From positions 1 through 37,301 of the forward strand of contig CACYKP010000027.1 in NCBI GenBank assembly GCA_902775025.1: 37,301 bases of DNA, written 5' to 3'. The position numbers and the translations under genes are program-made. The notes under the pieces were generated by a model. That model was given only the letters and a program-made list of their open reading frames with translations. It ran no database searches and was not told where the DNA came from. Shown piece after piece: positions 18,107-26,452 of the stretch. How positions within the stretch are numbered: the stretch's first letter is position 1; every line of letters begins with the position of its first letter. This DNA is from an uncultured bacterium (GTDB lineage Bacteria > Cyanobacteriota > Vampirovibrionia > Gastranaerophilales > Gastranaerophilaceae).

Positions 18107-18961
18107 TTATTGCTTCTCAATATAAACACTTGTAGATGGGAATGCAAAGCTGATTCCTTCTTCTCTGAAACGGTGAATAATTTGTCTTATTACTTTTCCT
18201 TTTATAATTTTGTATTTTGCCCAAGCTGTTTCTGTGGTATAAGCAAAAAGTCTTATATTAATGGAGCTGCCTGCAAGTTCTTCTATAGATGTAAACATTC
18301 CTGAGCCAATTATCTTTTCATCGTTGGTTGCAATTTCCTTTAATATTTCCACAGCTCTATCAAGTTTTTCATTAGATGTTCCGTATTCTACTCCGACTGT
18401 AATATCAATTTTTCTTTTTTTGCATTTTGATACGTTTGTAATTGCTTCATTAGCAATTGTATTATTAGGAACATTCACTACAAAGTTGTCTAAAGTTCTA
18501 ATAGAAGTAGAACGCAAGTTAATTTTTTCAACATACCCTTCAATATCATCAAACTTTATATAATCTCCGATTTTGTAAACTCTATCACCTAATAATCCAA
18601 GAGAGCCAAAAACATTACCAATAGCTTCTTTAGCGGCAAAACCTACCGCTAAACCTGTTATTCCGAAACCTGCTATAAGAGATGAAACATTATATCCAAA
18701 GCTTTGAAGAAATCCTGCAAGAAGCATAAATATAATGATTGCTTTTAATACTTTTATTAATATTGGCAGTAAATTTACAAGAGAAGAATCGGAATGCTTT
18801 TCCCGCAGTTTACTTGTAATTTTAAACTCAAGCGTGTCTATAATCTTATTAAGCGCAATTATTATAACAATATTTATAATAACCCCGATAATAAAAGGTG
18901 AATGTTTTTCCAAAAATCCAAATATCGGTTTTACTATCATATTAAAAGTATCATCTATCAT
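18107..18961 (-). CDS. Small-conductance mechanosensitive channel, MscS family
   Basis: A 284-residue channel that releases solutes on osmotic downshock. Three hydrophobic helices (about 22-43, 65-87 and 92-118). The pore helix is 'SLIAGFGITGLAVGFAAKEAIGNVFGSLGLL', with the Gly/Ala pattern and the kink Gly of MscS TM3. The beta domain starts 'YKIGDYIKFDDIEGYVEKINLRSTSIRT' and includes 'VPNNTIANEAITNVS'. Length matches E. coli MscS (286). AAGGA lies 11 nt before ATG. It follows nifS by 25 bp and may be read through from it. Confidence 0.93.
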   Translation of the reverse strand: MIDDTFNMIVKPIFGFLEKHSPFIIGVIINIVIIIALNKIIDTLEFKITSKLREKHSDSSLVNLLPILIKVLKAIIIFMLLAGFLQSFGYNVSSLIAGFGITGLAVGFAAKEAIGNVFGSLGLLGDRVYKIGDYIKFDDIEGYVEKINLRSTSIRTLDNFVVNVPNNTIANEAITNVSKCKKRKIDITVGVEYGTSNEKLDRAVEILKEIATNDEKIIGSGMFTSIEELAGSSINIRLFAYTTETAWAKYKIIKGKVIRQIIHRFREEGISFAFPSTSVYIEKQ

Positions 18962-18986
18962 TTTTCATATTTCCTTATTTGTACAA

Positions 18987-20177
18987 TTAAAAACCTTTGC
19001 GTTTTCTTAGTTCCTCAAGCTCACTTTGGAATGGAGAGATTTTAGTCAACTTATCCATAATTTTTGGCATATTTTCAATAACATAATCAATCTCTTTTTC
19101 CGTATTATACCTTGAAAGAGAAAATCTTATTGAACCATGCAGAGCGGTAAACGGTATTCCCATAGCTCTTAATACATGGCTCGGTTCAAGTGAACCTGAC
19201 GTGCATGCACTTCCTGAACTTGCACATACACCTATATCTGACAAGTGAAGAAGAATAAGTTCACCTTCAACATACTCAAATCCGATATTTGAAGTATTAG
19301 GAACTCTGTTTGTAATTCCTGTATTTAATCTTGCATTAAATACATTCTTTAAAATTCCCGCCTCTAATTTATCACGAAGCTTTTTTACTTCTGTTAATTC
19401 GTGGTTCATGTTTTCAAGAGCAAGTTCACCTGCTTTTCCCATACCGACAATATACGGAACATTCTCTGTTCCTGCTCTCATACCACGTTCTTGGTGTCCG
19501 CCGTTAATTAGAGGTGTAAGTCTTACGTCAGGTTTAACGTATAAAGCCCCGATTCCTTTCGGTGCATGGAATTTATGTCCTGAAACACCCACTAAATCAA
19601 TCTTTGTATCTTTGACATTCATCGGTATTTTACCTGCAGCTTGAACACCATCTACAAAAACTCTTGTTTCCGGTGAATGAGATTTTACATACTCTGCAAT
19701 TTCTTCAACGGGGTGAATTACACCTGTTTCGTTATTTGCCCACATTACAGAAACCAGAGCAGTATCTTTTCTAAGTTTTTCTTTTAATTCTTCGACTTCT
19801 AATTCACCTTGTGCGTTAACACCTATGTAATCGACTTCATAACCTTGTTTTTCAAACCACTTATAAGTATTCAAAACGCATGGGTGCTCAACTTTTGTTG
19901 TTATTATATGACGTTTTTCCCTATTACAATTAAGAACTCCTTTTATTGCCATGTTAGCTGATTCTGAACCACAAGAGGTGAAGAAAATTTCTTTTTCGTC
20001 TTTTGCGCCAAAAAAATCACGCATTTTTACTCTTGCTTCTCTTATTGCAGAGGCTGGCTTTTTTGCAAAATCGTACATACTTGAAGGATTAGCGTACTCT
20101 CCGCTCAAATACGGAAGCATTTCCTCTAAAACTTTTTTATCTGTTGCCGTTGTTGCATTATTATCTAAATATATCAT
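18987..20177 (-). CDS. nifS: Cysteine desulfurase, NifS type
   Basis: PLP enzyme that takes sulfur from cysteine for Fe-S cluster assembly. PLP lysine is K202 in 'VSGHKFHAPKG'; the persulfide-forming Cys is C325 in 'CASSGSACTSGS'; N-terminal 'YLDNNATT' is intact. Length 396. GAGGC stands 6 nt before ATG. It lies downstream of the three-domain nifU, with 188 bp of repeat-bearing spacer between them. No nitrogenase genes are present, so it most likely serves general Fe-S maturation, as NIF-type systems do in many anaerobes. Confidence 0.95.
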   Translation of the reverse strand: MIYLDNNATTATDKKVLEEMLPYLSGEYANPSSMYDFAKKPASAIREARVKMRDFFGAKDEKEIFFTSCGSESANMAIKGVLNCNREKRHIITTKVEHPCVLNTYKWFEKQGYEVDYIGVNAQGELEVEELKEKLRKDTALVSVMWANNETGVIHPVEEIAEYVKSHSPETRVFVDGVQAAGKIPMNVKDTKIDLVGVSGHKFHAPKGIGALYVKPDVRLTPLINGGHQERGMRAGTENVPYIVGMGKAGELALENMNHELTEVKKLRDKLEAGILKNVFNARLNTGITNRVPNTSNIGFEYVEGELILLHLSDIGVCASSGSACTSGSLEPSHVLRAMGIPFTALHGSIRFSLSRYNTEKEIDYVIENMPKIMDKLTKISPFQSELEELRKRKGF

Positions 20178-20201
20178 TTTTGCCTCTTTTTGTTTTGTTG
20201 T

Positions 20202-20226
20202 GTTGGGGTAGAAACCCCAACCTACA
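20202..20226. repeat. Short palindromic repeat, variant of the TGTAGGT family
   Basis: A hairpin GTTGGGGT / ACCCCAAC followed by CTACA. On the minus strand it reads TGTAGGTTGGGGTTTC..., the same plan as the TGTAGGTCAGG copies at 22400, 30541 and 33881, with a different but still self-complementary stem. Confidence 0.55.
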
Positions 20227-20238
20227 GTATCTACCTTT

Positions 20239-20275
20239 CCCCCCTCTCCTTTTGAGGAGAGGGTTGGGGTGAGGT
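20239..20275. repeat. CCCTCTCC hairpin repeat (copy 1)
   Basis: CCCTCTCC / GGAGAGGG stem with a 6-nt loop, followed by TTGGGGTGAGG. Related copies lie at 24598-24633 and 31242-31300. Located in the nifU-nifS spacer. Confidence 0.55.
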
Positions 20276-20365
20276 AATATTCTCACTCCTATGTGTTTTG
20301 TTAGTTAATGCCTGACCTACTTATTGTTATTAGTATTTGTAAAGTGCGGTGTACCACACCAATAA

Positions 20366-21196
20366 CTATACCTGTTCTACTTCAAGGTTTTTATCAACTT
20401 TATCTTTCAATATAGATTCAACAAAAGTTTTTATTGTCATTCTTGAATTTTTACATCCTTGGCACATACCTGTCAATTTAACTTTGACTTTGTTACCATC
20501 AAGGTCAATAAACTCAATATCGCCTCCGTCTTTTTGGAGTTCTGGTGATATTTGCTGTTCAATAACTTTACTTATTTTTAAGATTTTTTGTGTTGCAGTT
20601 AAAGGAGTTTCTTCCTTTTTGTTTTCAGCTTTATAGTATGTATCAATAATATCTTGAATAGTTCCTTTACATCTGCCGCAAGCACCACCTGCTTTTGTAT
20701 AGTTTGTTACTTCTTCAACAGTTTTAAGATTATTAACCTTTATTGCTTCCCAAATTTGATTTTCGGTTACATTAAAACAGGTACAAACAATCTTATCAGC
20801 GGTTTGAGCAGGTAAATCTTCTTCGATTTCTTCTCCGTAATACTTCTTTAGAGCATCTTCGAGAGCTTCATGTCCCATAACAGAGCAGTGCATTTTTTCC
20901 TGCGGAAGTCCGCCAAGCTCATCTGCGATATCTTTGTTTGTAATTTTCTTAGCTTCATCTAAAGTCTTACCGATAATCATTTCTGTCAAAATACTTGATG
21001 ATGCAACTGCCGAGCCGCAGCCGAATGTTTGGAATTTTGCATCAACAATCTTTTCACCGTCAAGTTTTAAATATAATTTTAAAGAATCACCGCAAGCAAG
21101 AGAGCCTGCTTCTCCGATTAAATCTGCATTATCTATTTTTCCTACATTTCTAGGGTTTCTATAGTGATCCAATACCTTTTCTGAATAATCCCACAT
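20366..21196 (-). CDS. nifU: Three-domain Fe-S scaffold protein NifU
   Basis: A 276-residue scaffold on which Fe-S clusters are built from NifS sulfur. Domain 1 (1-125) is IscU-like with cluster ligands C35 ('ACGDS'), C60 ('GCGSA') and C104 ('HCSVMG'). Domain 2 (133-190) is a BFD-like [2Fe-2S] domain with C138, C140, C173 and C176. Domain 3 (200-276) is Nfu-like with 'GMCQGCKNS' (C245, C248). All ligands are present. It is the first gene of the nifU-nifS pair. A full-length NifU with no nitrogenase nearby points to housekeeping use. Confidence 0.95.
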   Translation of the reverse strand: MWDYSEKVLDHYRNPRNVGKIDNADLIGEAGSLACGDSLKLYLKLDGEKIVDAKFQTFGCGSAVASSSILTEMIIGKTLDEAKKITNKDIADELGGLPQEKMHCSVMGHEALEDALKKYYGEEIEEDLPAQTADKIVCTCFNVTENQIWEAIKVNNLKTVEEVTNYTKAGGACGRCKGTIQDIIDTYYKAENKKEETPLTATQKILKISKVIEQQISPELQKDGGDIEFIDLDGNKVKVKLTGMCQGCKNSRMTIKTFVESILKDKVDKNLEVEQV

Positions 21197-21341
21197 TTTT
21201 CACCTCGTTGATTTGTGTTTTTCTTACTTAATTCTATATCAAATAAATATTTTTTTATATTGCCTTAATTAAAATTTAATGATTGGAGTAAATAAGCTAA
21301 TACAACATATTATTATAGAAGCATCCATTTCTTATTTTTCG

Positions 21342-21350
21342 TGTTATAAT
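21342..21350 (+). promoter_or_regulatory. Extended -10 promoter of the 21373 gene
   Basis: TG-T-TATAAT lies 22 nt before the ATG, with AAAAGGG as ribosome site between. No good -35 seen. Confidence 0.5.
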
Positions 21351-21372
21351 ATTTGAGAAAAGGGATATAAAA

Positions 21373-21939
21373 ATGGTAGAAAGCGTAAATTCATCTACAG
21401 TACAATCAACAGATGACAGGAATAAAATGTTTTTGGATTGGAGAAAACAACTTCAATCAAGTGCTCAAAACGAACAAAATAATAAAAATATTTCAACAGA
21501 AAGAAAATCTCAGTTTTTATCTAATTCTGATATGCTGAATAGGGCTAAACAATTTCTATCCAATGAGGATATTGCAAATAGGGAAACTCCCTTTTTGACA
21601 AATGAAATATCATCAGAAGACAGACCGCAGCCATTTCTTCAACCGGCTGATACACAAAATGCAAAATCACCTCTTGAATTAAATCAGGAAGAAGAATCTG
21701 ACGAAATAGATTTTACTGTCAATAATTATACATTACCAAAAAATGACAGCACCATTTTATCTGAGCTTAAACGAAACCCAATGCGTTCTACTATGACAAT
21801 ACGAGATATTGCAAATGAATATGAACTTTCTTATCAAAAAGCAACTGACATTTATAAAACATTAAATCAAGATTCAAACGGAGTTGCAAGAGAATTTAAC
21901 CTCCCTGACAGAAACGCAACTGTTTCATATTTGGTATAA
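21373..21939 (+). CDS. Unknown protein with degenerate FLSN repeats and a helix-turn-helix-like end
   Basis: A 188-residue soluble protein. Residues ~46-92 hold four degenerate units of about 14 residues around 'QFLSNxDxxNR', 'QFLSNEDIANR', 'PFLTNEISSED' and 'PFLQPAD'. A Glu/Asp-rich linker follows, then a compact C-terminal region 'STMTIRDIANEYELSYQKATDIYKTL' (about 140-165) that reads like a winged-helix or HTH segment ('IRDIANEY.LSYQKATDIYKTL'). I do not recognise the family. DNA binding is inference only. Own extended -10 promoter and AAAAGGG ribosome site support it as a real gene. Confidence 0.7.
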   Translation: MVESVNSSTVQSTDDRNKMFLDWRKQLQSSAQNEQNNKNISTERKSQFLSNSDMLNRAKQFLSNEDIANRETPFLTNEISSEDRPQPFLQPADTQNAKSPLELNQEEESDEIDFTVNNYTLPKNDSTILSELKRNPMRSTMTIRDIANEYELSYQKATDIYKTLNQDSNGVAREFNLPDRNATVSYLV

Positions 21940-21945
21940 CATTAG

Positions 21946-21963
21946 ATCAGGTTTCACCTGACA
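21946..21963. repeat. Short palindrome TCAGGT..ACCTGA, possible terminator
   Basis: GATCAGGTTTCACCTGAC lies 7 bp after the stop of the 21373 gene. It is a truncated member of the TGTAGGTCAGG family and may stop transcription, though no T-run follows. Confidence 0.45.
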
Positions 21964-22012
21964 AAATTGTTAATAATATGTGCTATTACTGATAATTCAG
22001 TTTTATTTACCC

Positions 22013-22348
22013 CTAGTTCAATTCAGCATTATCTAATGCATTTTTGCGTTTTTCTTCTTCTTTAATAAATTCGCAGTCTGCTTCAAGACGCTTGTCTTCC
22101 ATTGCATCAATTAGTTCGTGAATATCTTTAATTTGACCAAGCTCAAAACCGACTTCAGCAAGAAGCACACAATCGTTGCAAAGTCTGTGGTGACCATACA
22201 CTACAGAACCTGCAAAATCTTTTGTTGAGCCGCAAGCATCGCAAGTGAAAAATTCATGCTCGCAATCAGGGTTTTCTTCTATATCGTCCAAACGCATCTG
22301 TTCAACGACCAGTTGCATTTCTTTAACAATTTCTTCTTTCGATTTCAT
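22013..22348 (-). CDS. Small CxxC..CxxC protein of unknown function
   Basis: A 111-residue acidic protein. The middle holds 'CDACGSTKDFAGSVVYGHHRLCNDC', two CxxC knuckles 19 residues apart, as in a zinc ribbon; the flanks are charged helices. I do not recognise the family. Possible roles (RNA or protein binding) are guesswork. ATG 22348 has AGGA about 8 nt upstream. It is a single gene between the 21373 gene (convergent) and pdxJ, from which a repeat-bearing spacer separates it. Confidence 0.7.
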   Translation of the reverse strand: MKSKEEIVKEMQLVVEQMRLDDIEENPDCEHEFFTCDACGSTKDFAGSVVYGHHRLCNDCVLLAEVGFELGQIKDIHELIDAMEDKRLEADCEFIKEEEKRKNALDNAELN

Positions 22349-22399
22349 GTTTATAATCCTATCTTTTCGGTTTTACCCAGCATATATTTTAAAGTTATT

Positions 22400-22421
22400 G
22401 TCAGGTGAAACCTGACCTACA
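22400..22421. repeat. TGTAGGTCAGG palindromic repeat
   Basis: GTCAGGT GAA ACCTGAC followed by CTACA: a 7-bp perfect stem. Same plan as 30541-30561 and 33881-33902. Confidence 0.6.
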
Positions 22422-22440
22422 ATTTTCTATAATTTTTATC

Positions 22441-22463
22441 TGTAGGTCGGCATAATTCGACCT
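22441..22463. repeat. TGTAGGTCGG palindromic repeat, variant; may end pdxJ transcripts
   Basis: TGTAGGTCGG then CGACC, a GGTCG/CGACC stem around an AT loop, 17 bp after the pdxJ stop. A divergent family member with its own self-complementary stem. Confidence 0.45.
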
Positions 22464-22479
22464 TATTACAATATTATCT

Positions 22480-23196
22480 TTACACGCCCTCGCACAGAGC
22501 TTTCATTTCGTTTACAGCTTTTTCTAAGCCTACATATACCGCTCTTGAAATAATTGAATGCCCTATGTTTAATTCTACAAGATTAGGAATTTCGTGCATT
22601 CTATGAACATTATCATAATTTAAACCGTGTCCGGCGTTAACTTTTAACCCAAAGTTTTGTGCAAAAATTGCTGCACCTTTAAGATCCTGAAACGCTTGTT
22701 CTTCGTCTGATGTACCGTATACATTAGAGTATCTTCCCGTATGAAGTTCTATAAAAGGAGCTCCGGTTTTTGAAACGGCTGATATTTGGTGTACATCTGG
22801 ATCAATAAAGAAACTCACTTCGATACCTTTATCAATAAGAGGTTTGGTAAACTCTATCGCCCATTTTAGTTGTCCTGCAACGTCAAGCCCGCCTTCTGTT
22901 GTAAGTTCCTGCCTTTTTTCAGGAACTATACAAACTGCGTGCGGCCTGATTTTGAGTGCAAACTTTTGCATTTCTTTAGTCATAGCCATTTCTAAATTAA
23001 GACGAACTCTCGGCATCATTCTAATCATCTCAACATCGGCATCTTTTATGTGTCGTCTGTCTTCTCTCAAGTGAGTCGTGATTGATGCGACTTTGCAGTC
23101 TTTACATATTCTGACTGCCGTCATTAAATCAGGATCATTGCCGCCTCTTGCGTTTCTTAGTGTTGCTATATGATCAATGTTTACACCTAATAACAT
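22480..23196 (-). CDS. pdxJ: Pyridoxine 5'-phosphate synthase
   Basis: Condenses 1-deoxyxylulose 5-phosphate with aminoacetone phosphate derivative in the DXP-dependent vitamin B6 pathway. 'LLGVNIDHIATLRNARGG' at the N-terminus, 'HLREDRRHI' (residues 42-50), 'FIDPD', 'ELHTGRY', 'NAGHGLNYDNV' and 'LNIGHSIISRA' are the PdxJ signatures. Length 238 is typical. Its ATG overlaps the murT stop (TAATG), so the two are translationally coupled. The product feeds PLP to enzymes such as NifS; the coupling to a cell-wall gene has no obvious reason. Confidence 0.96.
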   Translation of the reverse strand: MLLGVNIDHIATLRNARGGNDPDLMTAVRICKDCKVASITTHLREDRRHIKDADVEMIRMMPRVRLNLEMAMTKEMQKFALKIRPHAVCIVPEKRQELTTEGGLDVAGQLKWAIEFTKPLIDKGIEVSFFIDPDVHQISAVSKTGAPFIELHTGRYSNVYGTSDEEQAFQDLKGAAIFAQNFGLKVNAGHGLNYDNVHRMHEIPNLVELNIGHSIISRAVYVGLEKAVNEMKALCEGV

Positions 23197-24593
23197 TATT
23201 TACTCCTTTTTAACAATTTCATTTTATTCAATTTTAACAAAGCCGTATAAGTCGGTAGAATTGTAATATTATTATCCGCCGATTGTCCTACATATTCAAC
23301 CGCTTTTTCTATATCACTTATAACTTTGATTTTGTTTGTATCGACTCCTGCGTATTTAAGGCGAAGTGCCATATCATTTGCTCTTGAGCCTGACACTACG
23401 ATCTCTTTATGCAAGATTGCTCCCTTCTTGCTCTTGAGGGGTGGTGATGAAAGAACTTCAAATTCCGCATCCCAGAGCCATGAAACATCACGCCCGTCTG
23501 CATAATTGTCATTTATTATAATTAAAAGGTTTGAGTCTAAATCTACCGTTTTAAGCACTTCGTTTGCACCAATCGGGTTTTTGATTAGCTGAATTAGTGT
23601 TCTTTTACCGTTAAGGCATTTTACTTCGCTTCGCCCGAATGCTACTTTGAATGTTTTTAAATTCTTTTGAATATCTTCTGTCTTTATACCAAGTTCCTTA
23701 CATAATGATATTGATGCCAAAGCATTATACGCATTGAATAACCCCACTAGAGGAACTTCAAACTCTTCGCCATTTATATTCAAAAGGGAGCGGTCTTTAT
23801 ATAAAGTTACATCAGCTTTGTATTTAGGTTCAGGTCTTTTGTAACCGCATTCACAATAATAATGCCCCTGTTGAGCATAGAATTTTTTCTCATAACTTAA
23901 GGGTTTTCCGCAAGGACAGTTAAAAGCTTCTTCCGTTTTATTTTCGTGGGGTGCAAGTCCATCCATATAATTTACCCCTTCTACCCCGTAAAAGATTTTA
24001 GACTTACCACCTTCAAAGCTTGCAACAAGAGGATCATCTGCATTTAAAAGAAGTGTCAAATTCGGTTTCTTATTTATACCGTTTTGTATAAATCTTTTTG
24101 TCGTAGCAAGTTCTCCATATCTGTCTAATTGGTCACGGAAAAGATTTGTAACAACGAGATAGTCAGCTTCAAATTTGTCATAAATAACTTCTAAAAATGC
24201 TTCATCTGATTCAATAACAGAATATTCATAGGGGTAAATTTTATCTTCAGCATTTGAGGGGAAATTTGGCGTGAGGTTCTTTAACGGATTAAGTTGCACG
24301 GCAAGAGCATTAACCACACCTTGAATCATATTTGCTCCGAGTTCATTATTCAAAATTGAATGCCCGCTTTCTTTAAGCAAATGCGAAATCAAGCCTGAAG
24401 TTGTTGTTTTTCCGTTTGTACCTGTTACATTGATTTTTGTCTTTATATATTTATTTGCGTGAGATAAAAAATCAGGACAAATTTTTAAAACAATTTTACC
24501 GATAATCGAAGTTCCGCCTGAAAGCTTTGTAACTTTTAGAGCGGTACCTATTAATTTTGCTAATAATAATGAAAAATAAAAAGAATGCCTCAA
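23196..24593 (-). CDS. murT: MurT-like Mur ligase (lipid II isoglutaminyl synthase subunit)
   Basis: A 465-residue Mur-ligase-fold protein. Residues 1-35 are hydrophobic or basic as in MurT; P-loop 'NVTGTNGKTTT' near 55-65; an inserted Cys4 zinc ribbon 'CPCG...CECG' near 225-255; and the C-terminal MurT (DUF1727-type) block 'NDNYADGRDVSWLWDAEFE' near 361-379. MurT with GatD amidates D-glutamate in lipid II. No GatD gene is in the window. The start is TTG at 24593, preceded closely by GAGGGGG, which is supplied by a dispersed repeat; there is no early ATG. Coupled to pdxJ by a 1-bp overlap. Confidence 0.9.
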   Translation of the reverse strand: MRHSFYFSLLLAKLIGTALKVTKLSGGTSIIGKIVLKICPDFLSHANKYIKTKINVTGTNGKTTTSGLISHLLKESGHSILNNELGANMIQGVVNALAVQLNPLKNLTPNFPSNAEDKIYPYEYSVIESDEAFLEVIYDKFEADYLVVTNLFRDQLDRYGELATTKRFIQNGINKKPNLTLLLNADDPLVASFEGGKSKIFYGVEGVNYMDGLAPHENKTEEAFNCPCGKPLSYEKKFYAQQGHYYCECGYKRPEPKYKADVTLYKDRSLLNINGEEFEVPLVGLFNAYNALASISLCKELGIKTEDIQKNLKTFKVAFGRSEVKCLNGKRTLIQLIKNPIGANEVLKTVDLDSNLLIIINDNYADGRDVSWLWDAEFEVLSSPPLKSKKGAILHKEIVVSGSRANDMALRLKYAGVDTNKIKVISDIEKAVEYVGQSADNNITILPTYTALLKLNKMKLLKRSK

Positions 24594-24597
24594 ACTG

Positions 24598-24633
24598 CCC
24601 CCTCACCCTTCCCTCTCCCGCTGGGCGAGGGTT
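24598..24633. repeat. CCCTCACCC/CCCTCTCC hairpin repeat (copy 2), overlaps murT ribosome site
   Basis: CCCTC-T-CCC-gct-GGG-C-GAGGG (24611-24631) next to CCTCACCC. Read on the minus strand it places GGGTGAGGGGG just before the murT TTG start. Confidence 0.55.
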
Positions 24634-24718
24634 ATTGATTTCTATACCCTATTAAGTGTATTTTATTTTTCTAAAATACAAACTATAATAATATTATTAC
24701 AAAAACAAGGAATAAAAA

Positions 24719-25030
24719 ATGCTTTTTTACTTTTTAATATCAATAGTGTTTATTGCGGAATTAATAATAACTTTTACTATCGTTCTGCATTTTATGAAAC
24801 TAGATAAAATGATAAATAAATATAATACTCTTGTAACAGATGTAAAACCTCTCATAAAAGATATGTTTGTAACAACACGACAACTATCGGAAGAATTTTT
24901 AAAACTTACACCAAAAGTTGCTGATAAGATTAAATTTTTTGCTATGAATTTTGCAAAAGATCAGCTAAAAAACCTTGTCGGAACTTTAATATTTTGGCTT
25001 GTAAAAACAGAAATTGAGAAACATGTTTAA
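24719..25030 (+). CDS. Small membrane-anchored protein of unknown function
   Basis: A 103-residue protein with one N-terminal membrane helix (residues 2-25) and then an amphipathic helical part ('KLDKMINKYNTLVTDVKPLIKDM...'). The layout resembles DUF948-type or chemotaxis-like small anchored coiled coils, but I do not recognise a family. AAGGAA stands 7 nt before ATG. Divergent from murT; the U32 gene follows 30 bp downstream. Confidence 0.75.
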   Translation: MLFYFLISIVFIAELIITFTIVLHFMKLDKMINKYNTLVTDVKPLIKDMFVTTRQLSEEFLKLTPKVADKIKFFAMNFAKDQLKNLVGTLIFWLVKTEIEKHV

Positions 25031-25045
25031 TAATATTTATAGCTA

Positions 25046-25054
25046 TGCTATCAT
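25046..25054 (+). promoter_or_regulatory. Extended -10 promoter of the U32 gene, predicted leaderless
   Basis: TG-C-TATCAT ends 6 nt before the ATG at 25061, and no Shine-Dalgarno sequence is present. The -35 region is weak. Confidence 0.4.
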
Positions 25055-25060
25055 TAATTT

Positions 25061-26246
25061 ATGATGAAACCAGAATTACTCATGCCGGCGGGCAATTTGG
25101 AAAAATTAAAATACGGGATAAAGTACGGTGCTGATGCCATATATTTAGGTGTTGTAGATTTTAGCCTGAGAGCGATGAGAAAAGGCGAATTGATAACTTT
25201 AGATAACCTTAAAACCGCTATTGATACTGCGCACGAAATGGGAGCAAAAGCCTATCTTACACTTAATATTTTCGGATTTAACAGAGATATTAAAGCTCTA
25301 GAAGACTGTATGGAGAGAATTATTGACTCAAATCCTGATGCACTTATTATCAGTGATGTCGGAATTATGAGGCTCGCACAAAAATATATGCCGAATACAC
25401 CCCTTCACGTTTCGACACAAGCTAACATTTTGAACTATGAAGCCGTTAAATTTTGGCAGGATATGGGGGCAACTCGTTGTATTCTTGCTCGTGAGCTCCC
25501 AATAAAAGATGTTGCTGAAATTAAGCAAAAAGTTCCTGATATGGAACTTGAGTGTTTTATCCATGGCGCTCAATGCGTGTCTTTTTCCGGAAGATGCCTA
25601 CTTAGTGATTATATGACTAAAGGCGAGCGCAAAGCTAATTCAGGGAATTGTTCTCAACCTTGCAGGTGGAGTTATAAACTTCTGGAAGAAACCAGACCGA
25701 ACGAATATCAAGAAATAATTCAGGATGAAAAAGGAACACACATTCTTTCCACAAAAGACCTTTGTCTTGTAAAACACCTAAAAGAAATGATTGAAGCAGG
25801 GATTGATTCCTTTAAAGTTGAAGGCAGAACAAAAAGTTTATACTATGTTTCAGCGGTTGCTAAAGCGTACCGTGAAGCAATTGACACTGTTTTAGCAAAC
25901 CCAAATGCTGATATGGAGCCATACTTCCAAGAACTTTTGAAAGTCGGAAACAGAGGATTCAAACGGATATAGCTATGATATTTCAAAAGGGCTTGCCGGT
26001 GCAGACTTCTTATGTGAAGTTTGGGGTAAAGAAGGGGACTACTATCGTATTAAAACTAAAAATAAATTCTTCAAAAATGAAGATATTGAAATCATTACCC
26101 CAACGGAAAAATTTGTTACGCAGGTGACGGATATTAAAGACACAAAAGGTGAAGAACAAGAACTTGCAAACACTAACCATGAACTGTTGGTTAAATTATC
26201 CAAAGAACCGCAAAATTATGAATACGCACTAATCAGAACTGTATAA
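25061..26246 (+). pseudogene. U32 peptidase-family protein (TrhP/YegQ type), frameshifted
   Basis: The first 303 residues match the U32 family: N-terminal 'PELLMPAGNLEKLKYGIKYGADAIYLG', the U32 signature 'ECFIHGAQCVSFSGRCLLS' near 168-186, a Cys cluster 'GNCSQPCRWSY', and 'GIDSFKVEGRTKS'. The frame stops at 25972 just after 'VGNRGF'. The family's conserved 'NRGFTTGFxxG' segment is gone; the C-terminal part resumes in another frame at about 25956 ('..YDISKGLAGADFLCEVWG..') and runs to TAA at 26246. About 29 nt (a number equal to 2 modulo 3) seem deleted. Relatives hydroxylate tRNA U34 or act in related tRNA or ubiquinone chemistry. Real decay or assembly error. Confidence 0.8.
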
Positions 26247-26391
26247 AAGACGGAGCAAATGAAACAGCTAAATGTATGTGTAACTAATGTTGTAATTTAG
26301 ATTTCGGCTACCAACACATATCTTTACTTTGTCTGCTTTTTCCTTACATATTTACCCACACATATTTAACCCTATATATTTCTCCCCCCAT
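26247..26391. other. Intergenic, no gene seen
   Basis: AT-rich spacer between the broken U32 gene and fabH, with several pyrimidine-rich stretches (runs of C around 26353, 26370-26390 and 26403). No open frame or clear hairpin. Confidence 0.6.
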
Positions 26392-26419
26392 TTGTATTAA
26401 TTTGCCCCCATGGTATAAT
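26392..26419 (+). promoter_or_regulatory. fabH: Promoter of fabH
   Basis: TTGTAT (26392-26397) and TATAAT (26414-26419) are 16 bp apart, with TGG just before the -10 (extended -10). A 5' leader of about 27 nt with AAGAGGG precedes the start codon. Confidence 0.65.
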
Positions 26420-26452
26420 TTTTTTATAAGAAATTTATAAGAGGGATTTTTA

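Noticed and set aside
18987-21196. Nitrogen-fixation locus
   Set aside because: Only nifU and nifS are present; no nifHDK or cofactor genes. General Fe-S assembly is sufficient.
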